Origin: Paraburkholderia antibiotica
Lineage (GTDB): Bacteria; Pseudomonadota; Gammaproteobacteria; Burkholderiales; Burkholderiaceae
Direction: 5' to 3'
DNA length: 64,000 nt
Assembly (NCBI RefSeq): GCF_012927125.1
Contig: NZ_JABBFZ010000004.1
Coordinates: 310,001 to 374,000 of the forward strand
Shown here piece after piece: positions 1 to 7,212 of this stretch; the stretch's first letter is position 1, and every line of letters starts with the position of its first letter. A program made the translations under genes and the position numbers. Below the pieces are notes generated by a model. The model did not search any database. It saw nothing but the letters and a program-made list of their open reading frames with translations, and had not been told where the DNA came from.

Positions 1-1
1 C

Positions 2-604
2 GATGTCGGCTCGTGGGACGCGATCTGGGACATCTCCGAGAAAGACGCCGATCAGAACGTGAGCCGCGGCCGCGTGATGTTCGAAGGGGCGAGCACGACC
101 TTCGCACATTCCGAAGGACGCCTGATTGCCTGTGTCGGCACGCAGGATCTGGTCGTCGTCGAAACCGCGGATGCGATTCTGGTCGCCGACAAGTCGCACG
201 TGCAGGACGTCAAGAAGATCGTCGCGCGGATTCGCAAGGATGGCGGCGCCGAAGCGGCCAGCCATCGCAAGGTGCATCGGCCGTGGGGCAACTACGACTC
301 GGTCGACAGCGGTGAGCGTTTCCAGGTCAAGCGTATCGTCGTGAAACCGGGCGGGAGGTTGTCGCTACAGATGCACCACCATCGCGCCGAGCACTGGATC
401 GTCGTGCGCGGCACCGCGCTCGTCACGCGCGGCGAAGAGCGCTTTATCGTGTCCGAAAACGAGTCGGCCTATATTCCGCTCGGCGTCACGCATCGCCTCG
501 AAAATCCGGGCAAGATGCCGCTCGAAATGATCGAGGTGCAGTCGGGTTCGTACCTGAGCGAAGACGATATCGTGCGCTTCGACGATACCTACGGGCGACA
601 GTGA
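2..604 (+). CDS. manC: Mannose-1-phosphate guanylyltransferase/mannose-6-phosphate isomerase, C-terminal part (5' cut by window edge)
   Basis: The frame is open from base 2 and ends at TGA 602-604, so only the last 200 codons are present. The visible part starts in the end of the nucleotidyltransferase half (GSWDAIWD-like residues) and contains the whole type II mannose-6-phosphate isomerase cupin: HRPWGNYDSVD, the metal-binding QMHHHRAEHWIVVRG, then IPLGVTHRLENPG and the closing EVQSGSYLSEDDIVRFDD. The bifunctional family converts fructose-6-P to mannose-6-P and mannose-1-P to GDP-mannose in the cytoplasm, feeding exopolysaccharide or O-antigen. In Burkholderia such a gene (bceA) belongs to the cepacian cluster; whether that cluster lies to the left cannot be seen. 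It converges on the next gene 62 bp away. Confidence 0.9.
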   Translation, partial: DVGSWDAIWDISEKDADQNVSRGRVMFEGASTTFAHSEGRLIACVGTQDLVVVETADAILVADKSHVQDVKKIVARIRKDGGAEAASHRKVHRPWGNYDSVDSGERFQVKRIVVKPGGRLSLQMHHHRAEHWIVVRGTALVTRGEERFIVSENESAYIPLGVTHRLENPGKMPLEMIEVQSGSYLSEDDIVRFDDTYGRQ

Positions 605-666
605 CGCGAGGCGGGAACCTGCGGCGGCAATCGAGCGGCCGCAGGGGACGGCCGGGCTCTTCCCAC

Positions 667-1992
667 TTATCCCACGTGCGAGATGAGCTCGGCGTATGCC
701 GATGAAAAACGCTCGGTAGTGGCGCTCTCGGCAGTCGTGTTCGTGGCGCCTGCACCGTTTGCAACACTTCCCGCGGCAGCGGGATCGGCCGGATAGCGGC
801 GCAGCGGGCCGCGAAATGCGGTCAGCGGCGTGTGAAGCGGGCCGTGACCAGCCGCGCCATTTGCCGGGGTTGTGGTCGTCGGCATCGGCTCCGGCACTTG
901 ACGCAAGCCGGGACGCGCACGGGTAACCGGCGACGGCATATGACCTGACGATGCATCCGGCCACGCTGCCGACTCCCCCGCTACCTCGCCGGTCGTCGTC
1001 ACGGCCTGGGCTGCGGCTTGAACTGCAAGCGCCGCGGCGGCCGCGTCGGTCGCACAATCGCGATCGATCCATTGACGGGCCCAGTCGAACGCGAACTGCT
1101 GCGCGTCCTGCGCCACCGCGAAACGTGGACCGACAAGACCCGAACGCTCGACGCGCCGGCCGTCCCGCGTAATTTCCGCCCATGCACGATACATCGCATT
1201 GGGCACCTGCTCGACCACCACATAGATCAGATAGCCGCGCGGATCGGCGAGCTGCGCACCGCGCAGCGCGAGCGACATCGAGAGCGATGCGCGTCGATCG
1301 TCCGGCAGCGGCGCGGCGTGCGAGGAAAGAGCGGCCGAGGCTGAGGTCGAAGCCGCACCCTCCACCACCGACGTTCCCCTGGGTTTCGCGGTATCGGCCG
1401 TGGCCAGCACCGCATCCATTGCGCCGATCACGTCCGCCGTTTCTGTTCGCTCGACAGCCGGCTCGACCGGCATTGCCGCGTACGTTTGCCCGGCCGTCGC
1501 TTCATCGGCGAGACCGGACAATTGCCGCGTGATATCGGCGATCGGATCGGCCGAGCGCCACTGGCTCAGCACGCTCGACACGCTCGGCGCCTGCCACGAC
1601 TCGGGACTCTTCCACGACACGCCCCGCGGACCGTCGTCGCGCGGGCTCGGCGTTTGCGCAACCGGAGCCGCGGGCCTGGCCGTAACGGGCGGCGCCGGTT
1701 GAGGAATGTACGCGAAGGTACGCCCGCTTTGCGACAGCAGATGGACCATCTCCAGAAGCGTGCCGTTCAGTTGCCACTCTTCGAAGCGGCGACGGCACGT
1801 GGGACCGGACGGATAACGGCCCGGCAGTTTCGACCAGGGCTCGCCCGTGGTCAGAATCCACAGCACGGCATTCGTGACGATACGCGGTTCGGCGCGCGGC
1901 CGGCCGCGCCGGTTCAGACGGATGGCCGGCTCGTCGGAGACGAGCGGCGCGAGCAGCGCCCATTCGTCGTTGTTCAGTTCATCGAAAAACAT
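667..1992 (-). CDS. IS402/DUF4096-type transposase DNA-binding domain fused to an uncharacterised C-terminal region
   Basis: The 441-residue product begins MFFDELNNDEWALLAPL. Residues 1-90 look like the DUF4096 helix-turn-helix domain at the N-terminus of IS402/IS5-group transposases (RRGRPRAEPRIVTNAVLWILTTGEPW, then CRRRFEEWQLNGTL). The DDE catalytic domain that should follow is absent. Instead there is a Pro/Ala/Ser-rich linker (about 95-230), a compact segment about 235-312 (LRGAQLADPRGYLIYVVVEQ ... FAFDWARQWID) and a low-complexity Ala/Pro tail. The start at 1992 is set by GGAG about 8 bases upstream; an in-frame extension to 2160 lacks family similarity. I know no function for the C-terminal part. 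A domesticated transposase acting as a DNA-binding protein is an inference; its place beside a GDP-mannose gene suggests, weakly, a link with exopolysaccharide. Confidence 0.75.
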   Translation of the reverse strand: MFFDELNNDEWALLAPLVSDEPAIRLNRRGRPRAEPRIVTNAVLWILTTGEPWSKLPGRYPSGPTCRRRFEEWQLNGTLLEMVHLLSQSGRTFAYIPQPAPPVTARPAAPVAQTPSPRDDGPRGVSWKSPESWQAPSVSSVLSQWRSADPIADITRQLSGLADEATAGQTYAAMPVEPAVERTETADVIGAMDAVLATADTAKPRGTSVVEGAASTSASAALSSHAAPLPDDRRASLSMSLALRGAQLADPRGYLIYVVVEQVPNAMYRAWAEITRDGRRVERSGLVGPRFAVAQDAQQFAFDWARQWIDRDCATDAAAAALAVQAAAQAVTTTGEVAGESAAWPDASSGHMPSPVTRARPGLRQVPEPMPTTTTPANGAAGHGPLHTPLTAFRGPLRRYPADPAAAGSVANGAGATNTTAESATTERFSSAYAELISHVG

Positions 1993-2569
1993 TGGGTGTT
2001 CTCCACGCGGCCTGGCCTGGCCGCGGCGTTGGGCCTGCCACGGATTTCTGCGTTCGCGATCCGTGTGCGGCCCCAGTTGCACAAAATGTGTTTTGTACGT
2101 TCGGCTGGATGGGTGATACCGCCCGGAGTTGGTGCGGTTCGTCCCTATTGCGAAGCACAAAACGCGGTCTCACTCGTGCATGGGAGAATTTGTGCACGAA
2201 GCATACCATCCCATCCTGTGCATGAATATAGTTGAGACAAGTGTTACGGATAGAAACAAACTTGTCCTTTTCGCTGCGTCGCTTCACGCATTGCGGTAAC
2301 AGAAGTGCCATCTTATGCGGCATCAAATCGGTCTATTGCAGAGCACAATTCGACACGATCGAAGCGAATGGAATTTGGAAAGCGGAGTGTCGAAGCATTC
2401 CGCATTTCCGGACGTTCGGGGAGTTCGTAAATCGAGCGAGATGCTGAAGACGGGTGCGCTGCGGCGTCCTGGCGACGCGAGCTTGTCACCGCGAAAAACG
2501 CGCGTGCGCGTGCGATGCATGCGCGAATTTCGAAGCACTATAGAACGGGGCGAACCCTGTTGTTGGCGA
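1993..2569. other. 577-bp intergenic region
   Basis: It separates two leftward genes and is richer in A+T than its surroundings. It holds a perfect 6-bp inverted repeat (2081-2096) close to the fusion gene and repeated TGTGCATG / TTGTGCACG words around 2178-2225. I see no convincing coding frame and no terminal inverted repeats of an insertion sequence. Confidence 0.5.
2081..2096. promoter_or_regulatory. Inverted repeat ACAAAA-TGTG-TTTTGT
   Basis: Six-base perfect arms flank a 4-base centre, 89 bases upstream of the start of the DUF4096 fusion gene. The position and symmetry fit an operator for a dimeric regulator or for autoregulation; that is inference. Confidence 0.35.
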
Positions 2570-2869
2570 TTACAGGCGCACCGGTTTCGACGCCTGTTCG
2601 CCGACCACGGTGGTCCATTCACGCACCCGCCAACGCGTGACGAGTCCGGACAGAACATACGGATCGGCCTTGGCAAAGGCCTCCGCGACCGCCGGCGACG
2701 TGCCGTTAAAGAGCAGCATCGCACCGTCGGTGGGCTCGGCCAGCGCGCCGGCGAGCAGCAACTCGCCGCGCCCGGCGGCGGCCCACGCGAGCTTCAGATG
2801 CGCGTCGCGGTACTCGCCACGGCGCTCCAGATAGTCGGGTACCAGCTCGTACATCAACAGGTAATGCAT
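2570..2869 (-). CDS. YciI-family protein
   Basis: A 99-residue protein of typical YciI length (MHYLLMYELVPDYLERRGEY...). It keeps the pair conserved in the family, His24 in RDAHLKLA and Asp69 in FAKADPYVLSGLV, proposed as a catalytic dyad in this ferredoxin-like fold. GAGGAG nine bases upstream of the ATG fixes the start. YciI proteins are mostly of unknown role; some relatives act as dehydrochlorinases or muconolactone-isomerase-like enzymes. It appears to be transcribed alone, and the neighbours give no clue to a substrate. Confidence 0.85.
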   Translation of the reverse strand: MHYLLMYELVPDYLERRGEYRDAHLKLAWAAAGRGELLLAGALAEPTDGAMLLFNGTSPAVAEAFAKADPYVLSGLVTRWRVREWTTVVGEQASKPVRL

Positions 2870-3318
2870 GGTAAGGCTCCTCGCAAGGATGAAGAAATGA
2901 CCGGCGTCCGGAACGCGTCGGGTCGATATTTCCTATAGTTCCTGCTACCGAATTTCATGCCAATTTCTATTCAGTTGCATTCGCAGCAATGAAAAAGATA
3001 TTCAGGATTTTTCACACATTGATCCAGATATCGGACAATTCAAATTCATTGCAGTTTTTTGAATTGACTGGGGTAATTAATCTGCATTGCATAACATCAT
3101 TTCCTGGCATTTCCCATTCAGCTGTTTCAAACGTGACATCCGCGTATCGCCTGCCACGTAGGGGAAAACGAGCGCGGCCCGCTGTCAACCGGAACGCATT
3201 TCCATCCGTTCTCGCAGACGGCATTTGCCATAATGGATGCGCCGGGGGACCACACGATGCCGTCGACGCCCGCGCGCATGAACGACCAAAAACGTTTTCA
3301 CCACCGATGGAGTGTCCC
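2870..3318. other. 449-bp intergenic region with an A+T-rich core
   Basis: Bases 2935-3130 are strikingly A+T-rich for this genome. They hold an 8-bp inverted repeat AATTCAAA/TTTGAATT (3037-3044, 3058-3065), a TTGACT word at 3064 and a weak Pho-box-like direct repeat at 3122-3139. It most likely carries promoters for both divergent genes. Confidence 0.45.
3122..3139 (+). promoter_or_regulatory. Possible Pho box upstream of psiF
   Basis: CTGTTTC and GTGACAT, 11 bases apart start to start, match the two-half-site PhoB consensus CTGTCAT at 4 of 7 and 5 of 7 positions. The match is poor, but the downstream gene belongs to a phosphate-starvation-inducible family and the A+T-rich spacer fits. Confidence 0.25.
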
Positions 3319-3618
3319 ATGAAAATTCAATCCGCTATCGCTGCGCTGGTGCTGGGCGCGGTACTCGTCGCGCCGGCGTTCGCCGAGAACAGCCAGCAGA
3401 GCAAGATGGCCGACTGCAACAAGCAGGCCGGCGACAAGAAAGGCGACGACCGCAAGGCGTTCATGAAGACCTGCCTGTCCGCAAAGCCGGCTGCTGCCGC
3501 CGCGCCGATGACGCAGCAGGAAAAGATGAAGGCCTGCAACACCCAAGCCACCGGTAAGAAAGGCGACGACCGCAAGGCGTTCATGAAGACCTGTCTGTCG
3601 TCGGCGCCGGCCAACTAG
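3319..3618 (+). CDS. psiF: PsiF-repeat exported protein
   Basis: A 99-residue protein with a cleavable signal peptide (MKIQSAIAALVLGAVLVAPAFA, about 22 residues) followed by two PsiF repeats, each with the pattern MxxCN-KQAxxKKGDDRKAFMKTCLS and a conserved Cys pair. GGAG seven bases before the ATG decides the start; a longer in-frame reading from 2989 crosses the A+T-rich promoter region and is rejected. In E. coli psiF is induced by phosphate starvation, and its function is unknown. The protein should be periplasmic. The two repeats share a 38-base identical stretch at the DNA level (3436-3473 and 3556-3593), so the duplication is recent or maintained by conversion. Confidence 0.9.
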   Translation: MKIQSAIAALVLGAVLVAPAFAENSQQSKMADCNKQAGDKKGDDRKAFMKTCLSAKPAAAAAPMTQQEKMKACNTQATGKKGDDRKAFMKTCLSSAPAN

Positions 3619-3934
3619 GCGCGGACTGACGCACCAACCTGCGGGCGCGGACATCGTCCGCCTCGGCCGGCGCCACGCCACGAACGCGGCGCCGGCGCAT
3701 CGACTCTCCATCGATGCGTAATCGATCATCTCAATTCCATCTGCCTCGCCACCATCGCGCCGTGTAGCACGGCACACGCTGCTATCGCGCGCCCTGCTTC
3801 GCAGTCCGCCCGCCCGAACGCGCCGTTTTCTTCTATGATGGCTGCGGAGACGGCCCACCCCCTACATACAGAATCAAGATCAGACGGGCCGCCATCTTGT
3901 CGTTCGTGCTGCTGAGCATCGATCGGAGGCAAGG
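3619..3934. other. Intergenic region with two adjacent hairpins
   Basis: A 9-bp perfect stem (GCCGGCGCC 3666-3674 with 3688-3696) is followed at once by an 8-bp stem (CGCATCGA 3696-3703 with 3711-3718). Neither is followed by a T-run, so they are more likely an mRNA-stabilising or factor-dependent end of psiF than an intrinsic terminator. The rest (3719-3934) shows only the ribosome-binding site of the next gene. Confidence 0.4.
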
Positions 3935-4384
3935 ATGGTATCGAAGCACAAAAACCGCTGGTTAAGGCGGTGGCTGCTGGTCATCGTATTCTGGGCCGTG
4001 CCCGTGGCGATCGTCGCGGTCAACGAGATCCGCGAAGAGATGTCTTATAACGCGGTCGATCTCGATCGCGCGCTGACCAGCTGGAATTTCACCGACGCAC
4101 AACGCGCCGCCGGCGCGCCCGCGCACTGCCACGGCAAGCCCGACGAAGCCCGAGCTGCCGGCTGCCCGGCCGACGTGCTGGCTGCCAATGGACCGCGTCA
4201 GCAGGACGCGATCAACGAATACAACGTGCGGCGCTCGACGCTGATGGGTTATCTCTGGCACGCGTTCGTCGGTTACTGGATCGTGCCGGCGGCGATTCTG
4301 TTCCTGATCGGCGTGATCATCGGCATGGTGCGGCGCGCGTTGCGGCGCCCTCCCGCGGTCAAGAGTCCGGTGAACCATAGCTGA
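3935..4384 (+). CDS. Two-helix inner-membrane protein of unknown function
   Basis: A 149-residue protein with a basic N-terminus (MVSKHKNRWLRRW), a first membrane helix at about 14-31, a polar 75-residue loop containing two Cys (AHCHGKPDE, AGCPAD) and a second helix at about 110-133 (YWIVPAAILFLIGVIIGMV) ending in a basic tail. The positive-inside rule puts both ends in the cytoplasm and the Cys-bearing loop in the periplasm. GGAGG lies seven bases before the ATG. I do not recognise a family. It stands alone on its strand, 316 bp after psiF. Confidence 0.75.
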   Translation: MVSKHKNRWLRRWLLVIVFWAVPVAIVAVNEIREEMSYNAVDLDRALTSWNFTDAQRAAGAPAHCHGKPDEARAAGCPADVLAANGPRQQDAINEYNVRRSTLMGYLWHAFVGYWIVPAAILFLIGVIIGMVRRALRRPPAVKSPVNHS

Positions 4385-4860
4385 GCGACGTCGCGCATGA
4401 CGCCGCATTCCATGCACGAGAACGACAGGCATCACGCACCACGGGTGGCACGACACGGTTCGCCACGATTTGCGCAACGGGCTGTGCCTGAACGGGCGAC
4501 AGGCGCTCATCGCTGCGCCGAAACAACACTTTCATTTCTGTTTCAAAATCGCGACGGCTTCCCGATGATCGGTAAAAACGGGCGCGTTGCGTGCCCACAT
4601 TGAAGCGTCCCCAAAATCGCCACAGCGGGGCGCGCCGCGTTCGGGAGGGGTCTCGGATTCGCGCACGCCGCACGAAGACGCACCGTTTGCGCCCGGTCAA
4701 AGTTACTTACCCGATCTTTACAATTTGCCTCAAAGCCCCGCCCCGTAAGGCTTGTGGCGCAGTCAAGCAACACGCCATTTGTGCGGGCGTGTGTTATAAC
4801 TCAATGGCAACCAGGCGGAACCACCCACGGTTGCGCCTCGGATCCATGTGGAGAAAAACG
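4385..4860. other. 476-bp intergenic region, promoter of the following lipoprotein gene
   Basis: No credible gene is seen. It contains a TACAAT hexamer at 4719-4724 and an extended -10 element at 4792-4800, both facing the downstream lipoprotein gene. Confidence 0.4.
4792..4800 (+). promoter_or_regulatory. Extended -10 element TGTTATAAC
   Basis: A TG-N-TATAAC element lies 60 bases upstream of the lipoprotein start codon. No good -35 sits at 17 bases, which fits an extended -10 promoter. The start site is inferred, not shown. Confidence 0.4.
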
Positions 4861-5451
4861 ATGCAAAGACGACACTTCATGTTGAAGACGACCGCTGCGC
4901 TTGCTTTCGGAAGCCTTGCACTCGCCGGCTGCACGACAACCGGGCCCGACAGTCATGACACGCCCAGCACCAACGCGTCCAAACGCCAATCGATCGACGC
5001 CAGCGTCGACGGCACGCTGTCGAAACTCTTTACGACCGTGCCCGGCTCGCGCGAACTGGTATCGAAGGCGCGTGGCGTGCTCGTATTCCCGTCGGTGCTG
5101 CAGGCAGGCTTCATCGTCGGCGGTCAGTACGGCGAAGGCGCATTGCGCGTAGGCGGCTCGACGGTCGGCTACTACAGCACCATTTCGGGCTCGTTCGGCC
5201 TGCAGGCCGGTGCGCAGTCGAAGGCGATCATCTTCCTGTTCATGACGCAGGATTCGCTCGACAAATTCCGCAACACGGACGGCTGGTCCGCTGGCGCCGA
5301 TGCATCGGTCGCGCTCGTGAAGGTCGGCGCGAACGGCGCGATCGACACGAATACGGCCACCGCTCCGGTGCAGGTGTTCGTGATGACCAACGCCGGCCTG
5401 ATGGGCGACGTGTCGCTGCAAGGCACGAAGGTCTCGCGGCTGAAGATTTAA
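4861..5451 (+). CDS. YSC84/SYLF-domain lipoprotein
   Basis: A 196-residue protein with a lipoprotein signal (MQRRHFMLKTTAALAFGSLALAGC, lipobox LAGC, Cys24) followed by a SYLF (YSC84) domain: LVSKARGVLVFPSVLQAGFI, VGGQYGEGALRV, YYSTISGSFGLQAGAQS, DGWSAGADASVALVKVG. In eukaryotes SYLF domains bind lipid and actin; bacterial members are exported and poorly understood. GGAG eight bases upstream of this ATG decides the start over longer in-frame readings. The protein should be membrane-anchored in the periplasm or outer membrane. The gene is followed by a run of stable hairpins ending in an intrinsic terminator (5497-5686). Confidence 0.88.
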   Translation: MQRRHFMLKTTAALAFGSLALAGCTTTGPDSHDTPSTNASKRQSIDASVDGTLSKLFTTVPGSRELVSKARGVLVFPSVLQAGFIVGGQYGEGALRVGGSTVGYYSTISGSFGLQAGAQSKAIIFLFMTQDSLDKFRNTDGWSAGADASVALVKVGANGAIDTNTATAPVQVFVMTNAGLMGDVSLQGTKVSRLKI

Positions 5452-5496
5452 GCCCGCTGCCGGGCGCATTCCGGTGCGCCTGGCGCGGTGGCAGAT

Positions 5497-5686
5497 CTCG
5501 CGACGCCGTATGCCGGTATGTGGCCGTATGTGCCGGTACGTGTCGCGAGGCCGCTTGCATCGGCCGCTCATCTGAGCGGCGCTGGCCGAGACTCACGCCA
5601 ACCCGCGCCAACTTTGTGTTGGCGGAGTCGTATTGCGGCCCAGGCCGCGCGAAGGGCTACATAGGCTCCTCCGCGCGGCTTTTTTA
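5497..5686 (+). ncRNA. Candidate structured RNA (3' UTR or independent sRNA)
   Basis: Four stems follow one another: CTCGCGAC 5497-5504 with 5542-5549; GCCGCTCA 5563-5570 with 5573-5580; CGCCAAC 5606-5612 with 5618-5624, extended by GACTC/GAGTC outside it; and GCCGCGCG 5644-5651 with 5672-5679, closed by six T. The arrangement leads from the lipoprotein stop codon into a Rho-independent terminator, so it could be a processed 3' UTR or a small RNA with its own promoter. I recognise no known RNA family. No open frame runs through it with a ribosome-binding site. Confidence 0.45.
5644..5686 (+). terminator. Rho-independent terminator of the SYLF lipoprotein/structured RNA
   Basis: GCCGCGCG (5644-5651) pairs with CGCGCGGC (5672-5679) and is followed by TTTTTT (5680-5685). 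The 20-base loop can form a short inner stem (AGG/CCT). Confidence 0.7.
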
Positions 5687-5800
5687 TTTGAGGCCTTTTA
5701 TTGATTGCGCCACGCGTCACGATACGCGTGCGGACATAAAAAACGGCGACGCGCACATCGCGCACCGCCGCTCTTTCCCGCCGATCGACTATCGCCAGCT

Positions 5801-6871
5801 TCAGCTACCCGACGACGTATCGATTACCTTGAAACGCGACCGCTTCTGCGCTCGAATCACCGACTGATACGCCTCCACGTACTGCCGCGCCATCCGGTGC
5901 GACGTGAAGCGTTCCTCGAAGCGGCGCCGCACGCCCGCGCGCGACACCTTGTGCAGCCGGTTCACCGCCGCCACCGCGCCGATTTCGTCCTCGACGATAA
6001 AACCCGTCACGCCGTCTTCGAGCACTTCGGGCACCGAGCCGCGATTGAACGCGATCACCGGCGTGCCGCACGCCATCGCCTCGATCATCACCAGACCGAA
6101 CGGCTCCGGCCAGTCGATCGGAAACAGCAGCGCATGCGCGCCGGACAAAAATTCGGCCTTCTGATGATCGGCGATCTCGCCGATGTACTCGACGTACGGC
6201 AGATCGAGCAACGGCCGGATATCGCGTTCGAAGTATTCGCGGTCGGCCGAGTCGACCTTCGCGGCGATACGGATCGGGATGCCACAGCGTCCGGCGATGC
6301 GAATCGCGGTATCGACGCGTTTTTCCGGCGAAATCCGGCCGAGAAACGCGAGGTACTTCTGTTCGACCGGCTGCGGCGTATAGAGCTGCTCCGGCAGGCC
6401 GTGATAGACGGTGGTCAACCAGCGCGCCTGCGGCAATGGATGGCGCTGCGCGTTCGAAATCGAGATCACCGGCGCGGTATTGAACGTGTCGAACACCGGC
6501 TGCTGCTCCGGCAGGTCGAGACGGCCGTGCATCGTCGTGACGAACGGCGTGTCCTGGCGCTTGAACACCGAGAACGAGTAGTAGTCGAGGTGAAAATGCA
6601 GCACGTCGAACTCTTCGGCCTGACGGCGTACCAGTTCCATCAGCAGCATATGTGGCGCGATGCGGTCGCGAATGCCGGGGTCCAGACGCAGCGCGCGCGG
6701 CCATACGGCTTCGAGCTTCGCGCTCGTGACGGAGTCGCCGCTCGCGAACAGCGTCACGTCGTGGCCCTGCTCGACCAGCGCTTCGGTGATGTACGACACG
6801 ACGCGTTCGGTGCCGCCATACAATTGCGGCGGCACGGATTCGGTCAGCGGGGCGATCTGCGCAATCTTCAT
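5801..6871 (-). CDS. GT4-family glycosyltransferase
   Basis: A 356-residue retaining glycosyltransferase of the GT4 (GT-B) type. The N-terminal domain begins MKIAQIAPLTESVPPQLYGG with the TER motif typical of this group. The C-terminal domain has FLGRISPEKRVDTAIR (about 177-192) and the EX7E motif EPFGLVMIE (Glu256, Glu264) followed by AMACGTPVIAF, which bind the sugar nucleotide. GGAGA eight bases upstream supports the ATG. The acceptor cannot be told from sequence. It lies downstream of otsA on the same strand but 341 bp away, so it may have its own promoter; both use activated glucose in osmolyte or envelope glucan chemistry, which is inference. Confidence 0.88.
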   Translation of the reverse strand: MKIAQIAPLTESVPPQLYGGTERVVSYITEALVEQGHDVTLFASGDSVTSAKLEAVWPRALRLDPGIRDRIAPHMLLMELVRRQAEEFDVLHFHLDYYSFSVFKRQDTPFVTTMHGRLDLPEQQPVFDTFNTAPVISISNAQRHPLPQARWLTTVYHGLPEQLYTPQPVEQKYLAFLGRISPEKRVDTAIRIAGRCGIPIRIAAKVDSADREYFERDIRPLLDLPYVEYIGEIADHQKAEFLSGAHALLFPIDWPEPFGLVMIEAMACGTPVIAFNRGSVPEVLEDGVTGFIVEDEIGAVAAVNRLHKVSRAGVRRRFEERFTSHRMARQYVEAYQSVIRAQKRSRFKVIDTSSGS

Positions 6872-7212
6872 AGTTGTGTCTCCATGAGCTGACGGCTTGC
6901 GCGCGACACGCGGTGCCCGTCAGCGACGCCGAGTATGACAGCGCCATTACATCCGATCAATGCACGCCGCGCATAAGCGTCGCGTGCATTGTCGCTACGG
7001 TGCATTATTCCCTGGCTCCCGGCGAAAAACCGCAGGACTTGCATTTACTCGGCGCTGTTACATGCGGCTTACATCCGTCGCCCTGGTACGCCTGCCTCCG
7101 CGCCGGCCCGTTGCATACGTCCTTCCTTGTCGAGCACCCTCGCCGCGTACGCCGCCGGCATACCGCGTGGCTTGCGCCGCGCAGTCGCCGCAGTCCGCTC
7201 ACCGCAGTCACA
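6872..7212. other. 341-bp intergenic region with a 9-bp inverted repeat
   Basis: AATGCACGC (6959-6967) and GCGTGCATT (6982-6990) form a perfect inverted repeat with a 14-base spacer, 88 bases upstream of the glycosyltransferase start. It could be an operator or a hairpin after otsA; there is no T-run beside it. Nothing else was recognised. Confidence 0.4.

Noticed and set aside
667..2160. A complete insertion sequence around the DUF4096 gene
   Set aside because: No DDE domain, no terminal inverted repeats and no target duplication could be seen.
2989..3318. An N-terminal extension of PsiF by 110 codons
   Set aside because: It runs through an A+T-rich promoter-like region, and the signal peptide and GGAG both place the start at 3319.
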